A stretch of 64,000 nt of DNA from Pseudomonadota bacterium (GTDB lineage: Bacteria > Pseudomonadota > Gammaproteobacteria > Steroidobacterales > Steroidobacteraceae): positions 1,488,001-1,552,000 of the forward strand of contig JBBCGI010000001.1 of the NCBI GenBank assembly GCA_037200975.1, written 5' to 3'. The notes under the pieces were generated by a model, which was not told where the DNA came from, made no database searches, and saw nothing but the letters and a program-made list of their open reading frames with translations. Below, in pieces: positions 57,360 to 64,000 of the stretch. Every line of letters starts with the position of its first letter. The stretch's first letter is position 1. The position numbers were made by a program, and so were the translations under genes.

Positions 57360-58154
57360 TTAGCCATCCGAGTTGTCGTCCTCTGCCGCGCCGGCCGCGA
57401 CGCGTTGACCGCCCGCGCGCCAGCCGATCGCGAATCCATTGGTGTAACGCATGTCGACGTAGCCGATGTCGCTGGCATGCGCGGCGATCTGCCCGACGCC
57501 GGCCGCGACGAAACGCGCGAAGCGTTCGTCGACCTGGCGGCGGCCGAGCCGCACGGTGATGCCATTGTCGAGATCGAATTCCCAGGCGCCGCGCGCATCG
57601 AGGCGCACCGCCGTCAGCCGCATGCCCGCCTCGATGAGTTGCCCCTGCGCGGCGAGATAACGCCGCGCCACTTCGTTCTCGCTGCCGCGCGGACCGGACA
57701 GGCGCGGCAACTCGGGCGGGATGTGCCGCGCCTCCGAGATGAACAGCTCGCCGCGCGTGTTGAGCAACCCGTTCGCGCCCCAGCGCGCGGCGGCCACCTG
57801 CTCCACGACGCGGATGCTGAGCGCCCGCGGCCACTGGCGGTCGACGGTCGCACTATCTACCCACGGCAGTTGTTCGACGGCGCGTTGCACGGCCGCCAGG
57901 TCCACGCTGATGAGGCCGGTGTCGCGCACGCGCGCCTTGACCGCCTGCTCGACTTCGATCGGCGACACGCGCTGGAAGCGGCCGGTCACCGACACCTGCG
58001 TGATGTTCTGGTCGAGTGTGCCCAACGTGAGCGTGAACGCGATGCCGAGCACCGCCAGCACCGCCGCCGCGATGCCGAAACGCGCCAGCCACGCGCCGGA
58101 AATTTTCCAGCGGCGTTCCTCGGCCTTGCGCCTGTTCCTGGGTTTATTCCACAT
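57360..58154 (-). CDS. ftsQ: Cell division protein FtsQ
   Basis: 264 residues from the ATG at 58154 that overlaps the ddl stop (ATGA). A basic cytoplasmic N-terminus (MWNKPRNRRKAEERRWK), one transmembrane helix (AAAVLAVLGIAFTLTLG), then a POTRA domain (ITQVSVTGRFQRVSPIEV) and the FtsQ/DivIB beta domain with AVEQLPWVDSATVDRQWPR. It bridges FtsA-side and FtsBL/FtsWI divisome parts in the periplasm. One GTAGATAG octamer here is on the coding strand, the only such orientation in the window. Confidence 0.95.
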   Translation of the reverse strand: MWNKPRNRRKAEERRWKISGAWLARFGIAAAVLAVLGIAFTLTLGTLDQNITQVSVTGRFQRVSPIEVEQAVKARVRDTGLISVDLAAVQRAVEQLPWVDSATVDRQWPRALSIRVVEQVAAARWGANGLLNTRGELFISEARHIPPELPRLSGPRGSENEVARRYLAAQGQLIEAGMRLTAVRLDARGAWEFDLDNGITVRLGRRQVDERFARFVAAGVGQIAAHASDIGYVDMRYTNGFAIGWRAGGQRVAAGAAEDDNSDG

Positions 58155-59125
58155 CAGATGGTTACCGCCGTGCGGCTGAAGCTGGTCTCGAGGACCTGCC
58201 ACACCAGCTGCTCGAAGTTGATGTCGAGCGCGCGCGCCGCCATCGGCACCAGACTGTGATCGGTCATGCCCGGCACCGTGTTGATCTCGAGCAGATACGG
58301 CTTGCCGGCCTTGTCCATCATGAAATCCGCGCGGCCCCAGCCTTCCGCCCCGACCGCCGCGAACGTCGCCTGCGCCAGGCTGGCGAGATGTTTCTCCGCC
58401 TCGGTAGATAGACCGGACGGGCAGTGATACTTCGTGTCGCTGCGGAAGTACTTCGCCTGGTAGTCGTAGAACGTGGCCGGGGTCTCGATGCGGATCGACG
58501 GCAACGCGCGGCCCTGCAGCACCGCGACGGTGTACTCGGCGCCCGTGATCCACGGCTCGGCGAATACATCCGGCTCGAGCAACGCGGCGGCCTGGTAGGC
58601 GCCCGGCAATTGCTCGGCCGTCTCGACCTTGGTCATGCCGACCGAGGACCCTTGCGTGGCCGGCTTCACGATCATCGGCAGGCCCAGCCGCTCGATGCAG
58701 TTGTCGAGGTCGGCGGGCGAGCGCAGCACCATGTAGTCGGTGGTCGGAATGCCGACCGCCTGGGCGAGCCGCTTGGTGCGCAGCTTGTCCATGCCGATGG
58801 CCGAACCCATGACGCCGCTGCCCGTGTACGGCAGGCCGAGGAATTCGAGCGCGCCCTGCAAGGTGCCGTCTTCGCCGCCGGGCCCGTGCAAGGCGATGAA
58901 CACGCGGTCGAACTTGCGCGCGATGAGCTCGCTCAACGGTTTGTCGCGCGGATCGAAGGGATGGGCATCGACGCCGCGTTTGCCGAGCGCCGTGAGGCAG
59001 GCGTTGCCGGACAACAGTGAGATCTCGCGTTCGCTCGAGGTACCGCCGAACAACACGGCGACGCGACCGAAATCCTTCGCATCAGTAACGTGACGAACTA
59101 CTTTGGGGTCATGACGCAGACGCAT
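58154..59125 (-). CDS. ddl: D-alanine--D-alanine ligase
   Basis: 323 residues from the ATG at 59125, overlapping the murB stop (ATGA). ATP-grasp enzyme with VAVLFGGTSSEREISLLSG near residue 22, HGPGGEDGTLQG, MIVKPATQGSSVGM and the C-terminal LLEINTVPGMT with metal ligands. It makes the D-Ala-D-Ala dipeptide of peptidoglycan precursors. The Tyr-less VGM loop and length fit DdlB, the division-cluster isoform. Confidence 0.97.
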   Translation of the reverse strand: MRLRHDPKVVRHVTDAKDFGRVAVLFGGTSSEREISLLSGNACLTALGKRGVDAHPFDPRDKPLSELIARKFDRVFIALHGPGGEDGTLQGALEFLGLPYTGSGVMGSAIGMDKLRTKRLAQAVGIPTTDYMVLRSPADLDNCIERLGLPMIVKPATQGSSVGMTKVETAEQLPGAYQAAALLEPDVFAEPWITGAEYTVAVLQGRALPSIRIETPATFYDYQAKYFRSDTKYHCPSGLSTEAEKHLASLAQATFAAVGAEGWGRADFMMDKAGKPYLLEINTVPGMTDHSLVPMAARALDINFEQLVWQVLETSFSRTAVTI

Positions 59126-60072
59126 CAGGCGTGCTCCCCGACCGTGCGGAATTCCGGCACGAGCGCGATGTTGAACTTGCGCTGCACCTCTTCCTGGATG
59201 TGTGCAACGAGTTTCTCCACGTCGGCAGCCGTGGCGGCCTCGACGTTGACGAGAAAATTCGCGTGCTTCGGTGAAACCATGACGTCCCCGATTCGAAAGC
59301 CCTTGAGTCCGGCGGCCTCGATGAGGCGCGCGGCGTGTTCGCCCGGCGGATTGGTGAACGTGGAGCCGCAGCTCCATTCGCCGATCGGCTGCGTTTCCTT
59401 GCGTCTGGCCAGCAACTCGCGCATCGCCTCGTCGGTGAGGCCGGGCTGGTATTCGAATTCGAGCGTCGCCGCGAGGAAGAACTCGCCGGCCACGGGCGGC
59501 ACGACGTGCCGGTAACCGTAGGTGTATTCACGCGCATCGCGACGGCGGTCGACGCCGCGCGCGTCGCACACGTCCACGCTGCGCACGCGCGGCCAGGTCT
59601 CTGCGCCGAACGCACCGGCATTCATGGTCAACGCGCCGCCCAGCGTGCCGGGAATACCCGCGAGGAATTCGGCCGGACCCAAGCGCCACTTGATGCACTG
59701 GCGCGCGAGGCGCGCGCAGGGCACGCCGGCTTCACAGGTGACGGTGGTGTCGTTGGCGCGCTCGAGGCGCGTGAGTCCGCTCTGCGTGTCGATGACGACC
59801 CCGCGGATGCCGCCATCGCGCACCAGTAGATTGCTGCCGAGACCGAGCCAGAACAGCGGCGTCCCTTCGGGTAACGTGCCGAGGAACTGGAGCAGATCGG
59901 CGCGATCGCGCGGGCTGAAATAAACGTCCGCGGGTCCACCGACGTGCCAGGACGTATGGCGCGACATCGGCTCGCCGCGTTTCACGCGCGCATCGAACGC
60001 GGCATCGACGACCAGCATTCCGGCGCTCATGAAAGCCGGCTCCCAACCGAGTTTGTTACGGGCGGTGCGCAC
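59125..60072 (-). CDS. murB: UDP-N-acetylenolpyruvoylglucosamine reductase MurB (type I/II-like)
   Basis: 315 residues from a GTG at 60072, one base after the murC stop. FAD-binding features LGLGSNLLVRDGG near residue 80 and EFLAGIPGTLGGALTMNAGAFG near 140, the catalytic Ser in CGSTFTNPPGEHAA and a late Glu/His region. It reduces the enolpyruvyl group to form UDP-MurNAc. Insertion of murB between murC and ddl is the usual order in many proteobacteria. Confidence 0.96.
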   Translation of the reverse strand: MRTARNKLGWEPAFMSAGMLVVDAAFDARVKRGEPMSRHTSWHVGGPADVYFSPRDRADLLQFLGTLPEGTPLFWLGLGSNLLVRDGGIRGVVIDTQSGLTRLERANDTTVTCEAGVPCARLARQCIKWRLGPAEFLAGIPGTLGGALTMNAGAFGAETWPRVRSVDVCDARGVDRRRDAREYTYGYRHVVPPVAGEFFLAATLEFEYQPGLTDEAMRELLARRKETQPIGEWSCGSTFTNPPGEHAARLIEAAGLKGFRIGDVMVSPKHANFLVNVEAATAADVEKLVAHIQEEVQRKFNIALVPEFRTVGEHA

Positions 60073-60073
60073 G

Positions 60074-61501
60074 TCACGCCTGCCTCCGGGCCGAGGCGGC
60101 CCCTAACTTCCTGGGCAACGCGTGCGACACGGCGCTGATGGAACCCGCGCCCATCGTCAGCAGCACGTCGCCGGGCTTCAGCACGGCGCGTAGTGCTTCA
60201 TCCAGGTGCTCGACCTTTTCCACGAACACCGGCTCGACCTTGCCGCGCGTGCGGATCGCGCGGCAGATGGCGCGCCCGTCGGCCGCGGCGATCGGCGCCT
60301 CGCCGGCGGCGTACACCTCGGTGACCAGCAGCGCGTCGCCGGTGGACAGCACCGTGGCGAAGTCGTCGAGCAGGTCGCGCGTGCGCGTGTAGCGATGCGG
60401 CTGGAACGCCAGCACGACGCGGCGGCCCGCGTATCCCTGCCGGATCGCATCGAGCGTCGCGGCGATTTCCGTCGGGTGGTGGCCATAGTCGTCGACCACC
60501 GTGACCGGATCGCCGCCGCCGGCCAGCCTGATGTCGGCGACGTGTGTGAGACGCCGGTCGATGCCCTGGAAGTTCGCGAGCGCGCGCTGAATCGCCTCGT
60601 GCGCGATGCCGATCTCGAGCGCGACGGCAATGGCCGCGAGCGAATTCAGCACGTTGTGCAGTCCGGGTAGATTGACGGTGACCGGCAGGCGCAGACCGTC
60701 GGCGCGGCGCACGACGTCGAAGTGCGTGCGCAGCCCCTCGCGGCGCAGGTTCTCCGCGCGCAGGTCGGCGCCTTCCGAGAAGCCGTAGCCGACCACCGGG
60801 CGATTGACCTTGGTGAGGATTCCGCGGATGTGCGCATCGTCGACACACAGCACCGCGAGTCCGTAGAACGGCAGGTTGTGCAGGAATTCGACGAAGCTGT
60901 GCTTGAGCCGCTCGAAATCGCCGTCGTGTGTGCCGAGGTGATCGTTGTCGATGTTGGTGACGATCGCGATCATCGGGTTCAGGTGCAGGAACGACGCGTC
61001 GCTCTCGTCCGCTTCGGCGACCAGGTATTTGCCGGCGCCGAGCCGCGCATTGGTGCCGGCGCTCTTCAACAGGCCGCCGATCACGAAGGTCGGGTCTTCG
61101 CCACCTTCGGCGAGGATCGAGGACGCGAGGCTCGTCGTCGTGGTCTTGCCATGCGTACCCGCCACCGCGATCGCGTAGCGAAAGCGCATGAGCTCGCCGA
61201 GCATCTCGGCGCGGCGCACGACCGGAATACGGCGCGACAACGCGGTCGCGACCTCGGGATTCTCGGCCGACACCGCCGTGGAGGTCACCACGACATCGGC
61301 ATTGCCGACGTTTTCGGCCGCGTGGCCGATCATCACGCGCGCGCCGAGTTTCGCGAGCCGCTCCGTGACCGGGTTTGGCTTGAGGTCGCTGCCCTGCACT
61401 TCGTAACCGAGATTCACCAGCACTTCGGCGATGCCGCTCATGCCGCTGCCGCCGATGCCGACGAAGTGGATGCGATGAATGCGGCGCATGCGATCGCTCA
61501 T
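60074..61501 (-). CDS. murC: UDP-N-acetylmuramate--L-alanine ligase MurC
   Basis: 475 residues from the ATG at 61501, which overlaps the murG stop (ATGA); the longer frame is shadow of murG. N-terminal Rossmann-like [19 protein letters not shown]-loop [11 protein letters not shown] near residue 110, [12 protein letters not shown] and the [14 protein letters not shown] segment of the C-terminal domain. It adds L-Ala to UDP-MurNAc as the first step of stem-peptide synthesis. Confidence 0.97.
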   Translation of the reverse strand: MSDRMRRIHRIHFVGIGGSGMSGIAEVLVNLGYEVQGSDLKPNPVTERLAKLGARVMIGHAAENVGNADVVVTSTAVSAENPEVATALSRRIPVVRRAEMLGELMRFRYAIAVAGTHGKTTTTSLASSILAEGGEDPTFVIGGLLKSAGTNARLGAGKYLVAEADESDASFLHLNPMIAIVTNIDNDHLGTHDGDFERLKHSFVEFLHNLPFYGLAVLCVDDAHIRGILTKVNRPVVGYGFSEGADLRAENLRREGLRTHFDVVRRADGLRLPVTVNLPGLHNVLNSLAAIAVALEIGIAHEAIQRALANFQGIDRRLTHVADIRLAGGGDPVTVVDDYGHHPTEIAATLDAIRQGYAGRRVVLAFQPHRYTRTRDLLDDFATVLSTGDALLVTEVYAAGEAPIAAADGRAICRAIRTRGKVEPVFVEKVEHLDEALRAVLKPGDVLLTMGAGSISAVSHALPRKLGAASARRQA

Positions 61502-62595
61502 GCGGCCTCCAGCTGCCCGAGGCAGACGGCGGCCAGCTCTTCGGCGGCGCGCGGCTTCGCGACGAGTCGCGCGCGTTCGGCCATCGCCAGTAGTTTGCCG
61601 CGCTGGCACAGCGTCTTGAGCTCGGCTGCGAGCCGCTCGGCGGTCAGCTCACGGTCCGCGATCAGCACGGCGGCGCCTTCGCGCACCAGGTATTGCGCGT
61701 TGACGGTCTGGTGATCGTCGACCGCGGCGGGAAACGGCACCAGCACCGCGGCCACGCCGACGGCGGCGAGTTCGGAAATCGTCAGTGCCCCGGCGCGGCA
61801 GATCACGAGATCCGCGTCGGCGTAGGCGCGCGCCATGTCGTCGATGAACGGCGAGACGTCGGCAGCCACCCCCGCCTGCGCATACGCGGCGCGCGCCGCG
61901 TCGATGCCGTTGACGCCGGCCTGGTGGCGGACGCGCAGCGAGAGGCCGGATTGCGCCACCGCGAACGGCACCACGGCATTGAGCCGCGACGCCCCCAAAC
62001 TACCGCCGACCACCAGCAGGCGCAGCGCGCCCTCGCGGCGCGCGAAACGCTCCGCCGGCGGCGGCTGCATGACGATGTCGGCGCGCACCGGGTTGCCCAC
62101 GACGCGGACATCGACGCCTCTCGGAAACGCATTCGGGAACGCGGCGAGCACTCGGCGCGACAGATGCGCGAGACAACGGTTGGAATAACCGGCGATCGCA
62201 TTCTGTTCGTGGATGACGAGCGGCCGCCGCGTGAGCCAGGCCGCCACGCCACCCGGGCCCGTGACGAAACCACCGAAGCCGACCACCAGCGCCGGGTTGC
62301 GGCGCCGGACGATCCGCAGCGCCTGCCAGATCGAATGCGCGAGTTTGAACGGCGCCGCCAGCAAGGTGATCGCACCCTTGCCGCGCAGGCCGCTCATGGA
62401 GAGCCACTCGATCTCTATCTTCTCGGCCGGCACGATGCGCGCTTCCAGTCCGCGCTGCGTACCGAGCCAGACGACTTCATGCGAGGCGGCGCGCAGCAGG
62501 CGCGCCAGGGCCAGCGCGGGGAACACGTGCCCGCCGGTGCCACCGGCCATGATGAGGATCGGGCGCGAGGTCACGGCGGCCTGCGGGGAGGTCAT
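61498..62595 (-). CDS. murG: UDP-GlcNAc--MurNAc-pentapeptide-undecaprenol transferase MurG
   Basis: 365 residues from the ATG at 62595 overlapping the ftsW stop. GT28, GT-B fold: [19 protein letters not shown] with the Gly-rich loop, [24 protein letters not shown] and [17 protein letters not shown] in the donor domain. It makes lipid II at the inner membrane. It is coupled by 4 bp at both ends, to ftsW and murC. Confidence 0.97.
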   Translation of the reverse strand: MTSPQAAVTSRPILIMAGGTGGHVFPALALARLLRAASHEVVWLGTQRGLEARIVPAEKIEIEWLSMSGLRGKGAITLLAAPFKLAHSIWQALRIVRRRNPALVVGFGGFVTGPGGVAAWLTRRPLVIHEQNAIAGYSNRCLAHLSRRVLAAFPNAFPRGVDVRVVGNPVRADIVMQPPPAERFARREGALRLLVVGGSLGASRLNAVVPFAVAQSGLSLRVRHQAGVNGIDAARAAYAQAGVAADVSPFIDDMARAYADADLVICRAGALTISELAAVGVAAVLVPFPAAVDDHQTVNAQYLVREGAAVLIADRELTAERLAAELKTLCQRGKLLAMAERARLVAKPRAAEELAAVCLGQLEAA

Positions 62596-63779
62596 GCCGT
62601 GGCTCCCGCGATGCGCGCCGGCCGCGCGTCGTTGGCGCCACGCGCTGTCGCCATGCCGCGCGTGTTCTGCATGGCTTCGTGGTAGACCCGCAGCAGTAAC
62701 CCGACCCAGGCCAGCGTGACGATCATGCTCGAGCGGCCGTAACTCATGAGCGGCAGCGTCAGGCCTTTGGTGGGCAACACGCCCATGTTCACGCCGATGT
62801 TGATCAGCGCCTGTGCGCCGAGCCACAACCCGAATCCGGCGGCCAGGTAGGCCTGGAAACGCAGGCCGGCGCGCGAAGCGAGCTGAGCGATCCAGAAGCT
62901 GCGCCACACCAGCGCGATGAACAGCGCCAGTGTCAAGGCGACGCCGACCAGGCCGAGCTCCTCGGCCAGCACCGCGAACAGGAAATCGGTATGTGCCTCG
63001 GGTAGATAGAACAGCTTCTGCACGCTTTCGCCCAGGCCGACGCCGAACCATTCGCCGCGGCCGATCGCGATCAGCGATTGCGTGAGCTGGAAGCCGCTGT
63101 TGAACGGATCCGCCCACGGATCGAGGAAGGACGTGACGCGTGCCATGCGGTACGGCACGAGCATCACCAGCAGCGCCATCGCGCCCGCCCCGGCGGCCGC
63201 CGTGAGCAGCACGTATCGCAGGCGCGCGCCGGCGATGAACAGGATGCCGAAGCCCGAAACGAACAGCACCGACGCCGCGCCGAAATCCGGCTCGGCCAGC
63301 AGCAGCAACGCGATGAACCCCAGGAGACCGATGGGTTTGATCAACCCCATCGCCGTGCTGCGCAGTTCCTGTTCTCGGCGCACCGCGTAACTCGCGATGA
63401 AGATCAGCACCAGCACGCGCGCGAGCTCGGAAGCCTGGAAGTTGAAGCCGAGGACGCGGATCCAGCGCCGGCTGCCGTTGACCACGTGGCCGAGGCCCGG
63501 AATCAGCACGAAGAACAGCAACGCCACCGCCGCGATCAGCAGCGGCCAGGCCATCTTCTCCAGGTAGTCGGTGCGGATGCAGAACACCAGCGCGGCGAGG
63601 ACGAAGCCGATGCAGCACAACACCAGCTGGCGTTCTAGATAGGAGAACGCATTGCCCGATTCCTTGCTCGCGATCGAGATGGATGCGGAGGTGACCATGA
63701 TCAGCCCCAGCAATACGATGGCGGCGACCAGCGACAAGGCCACCGCGTCGATGTGCAGCGCGCGCGCCTTGCCGCTCAT
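62592..63779 (-). CDS. ftsW: Peptidoglycan polymerase FtsW (SEDS)
   Basis: 395 residues with about ten transmembrane helices. SEDS-family features include [19 protein letters not shown] near residue 118 (the loop following helix 4), [15 protein letters not shown], and [13 protein letters not shown] with the conserved acidic residue, plus a late [10 protein letters not shown]. It polymerises lipid II with FtsI at the septum. It overlaps murD and murG by 4 bp each. Confidence 0.97.
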   Translation of the reverse strand: MSGKARALHIDAVALSLVAAIVLLGLIMVTSASISIASKESGNAFSYLERQLVLCCIGFVLAALVFCIRTDYLEKMAWPLLIAAVALLFFVLIPGLGHVVNGSRRWIRVLGFNFQASELARVLVLIFIASYAVRREQELRSTAMGLIKPIGLLGFIALLLLAEPDFGAASVLFVSGFGILFIAGARLRYVLLTAAAGAGAMALLVMLVPYRMARVTSFLDPWADPFNSGFQLTQSLIAIGRGEWFGVGLGESVQKLFYLPEAHTDFLFAVLAEELGLVGVALTLALFIALVWRSFWIAQLASRAGLRFQAYLAAGFGLWLGAQALINIGVNMGVLPTKGLTLPLMSYGRSSMIVTLAWVGLLLRVYHEAMQNTRGMATARGANDARPARIAGATA

Positions 63780-64000
63780 TTCGCCGCTCCCGGAACGAGT
63801 TCTTTCACGGCGGCGGCGAACACGTTGCCGCGATGCGCATAGTCGCGAAACATGTCGAGGCTCGAGCAGGCCGGCGACAACAACACGGTGTCGCCCGGCT
63901 GCGCGAACCGCGCCGCGGCCTGCACGGCTTCTTCCATCGAATTCACTCGCGCGGTGTGGCAGATGCCAGCCAGCGCGGTTTCGATCAGGCCGGCGTCACG
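63776..64000 (-). CDS. murD: UDP-N-acetylmuramoylalanine--D-glutamate ligase MurD, C-terminal fragment
   Basis: Reading the complement in from the window end gives 74 codons ending with a TGA that overlaps the ftsW ATG. The segment ends [19 protein letters not shown] then [11 protein letters not shown], the C-terminal signature of MurD, which adds D-Glu to UDP-MurNAc-L-Ala. The rest lies outside the window. Position upstream of ftsW matches the conserved dcw order. Confidence 0.93.
   Translation of the reverse strand, partial: RDAGLIETALAGICHTARVNSMEEAVQAAARFAQPGDTVLLSPACSSLDMFRDYAHRGNVFAAAVKELVPGAAK

Noticed and set aside
57363-57834. N-terminal extension of FtsA (an open frame running to 57834)
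   Set aside because: This part is an alternative frame of ftsQ; the FtsA family N-terminus begins at the GTG at 57354.

Overview
The window is a GC-rich (about two-thirds G+C), densely packed chromosomal segment. I see no rRNA, tRNA, CRISPR array, prophage or insertion sequence. Gene content and order point to a gammaproteobacterium: a bamD / rluD-pgeF-clpB block, a murD-ftsW-murG-murC-murB-ddl-ftsQ-ftsA-ftsZ-lpxC division cluster followed by dciA, an M23 peptidase, secA and mutT, a coaE-zapD pair, and type IVa pilus genes with PilS/PilR and a sigma-54 promoter. A relative of the Steroidobacter/Nevskiales/Xanthomonadales area is my best guess; this is inference from layout and style, not a database result.

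Left third (1-20,133): housekeeping genes. A partial thpR and pncC run leftward, mutS rightward, then a small alpha/beta hydrolase coupled to aspS, and dsbA. A leftward series rluD-pgeF-zip-clpB-fmdB-aminotransferase-glutamine-synthetase-like follows, with bamD divergent from rluD. A sucC-sucD-nadE operon closes the block; its SucD carries an unusual lysine-rich tail.

Middle (20,254-41,364): a type IV pilus region split by a glycan island. pilS-pilR come first. Then two divergent units encode two GtrA-type membrane proteins, a GT2 glycosyltransferase with C-terminal membrane helices, a GT4 glycosyltransferase, two methyltransferases, three large polytopic membrane proteins (two of them clear paralogs) and a UDP-galactopyranose-mutase-like flavoprotein. 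Directly after these lies pilA with a textbook -24/-12 sigma-54 promoter and two identical-core dyads upstream that look like PilR sites, then pilB, pilC, pilD, coaE and zapD. The position of the glycan genes suggests they could modify the pilus or another surface polymer.

Right third (41,442-64,000): two divergent S9 peptidases (prolyl oligopeptidase type and DPP-IV type), a long palindromic repeat, a small uncharacterised protein, mutT, secA, an M23/LytM peptidase, dciA, a GMC oxidoreductase with its small subunit, and then the leftward-transcribed division/cell-wall cluster lpxC to murD (cut by the window end). Most genes in that cluster overlap by 4 bp (ATGA), implying translational coupling.

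Besides genes, three sequence-level signals stand out: an octamer (CTATCTAC on the coding strand) present at least 15 times where under one would be expected by composition; two long perfect palindromes at convergent gene ends; and well-formed promoter elements for pilA (sigma-54), clpB (sigma-32-like) and fmdB (sigma-70-like with a short spacer). No stretch above 300 bp lacks a gene.
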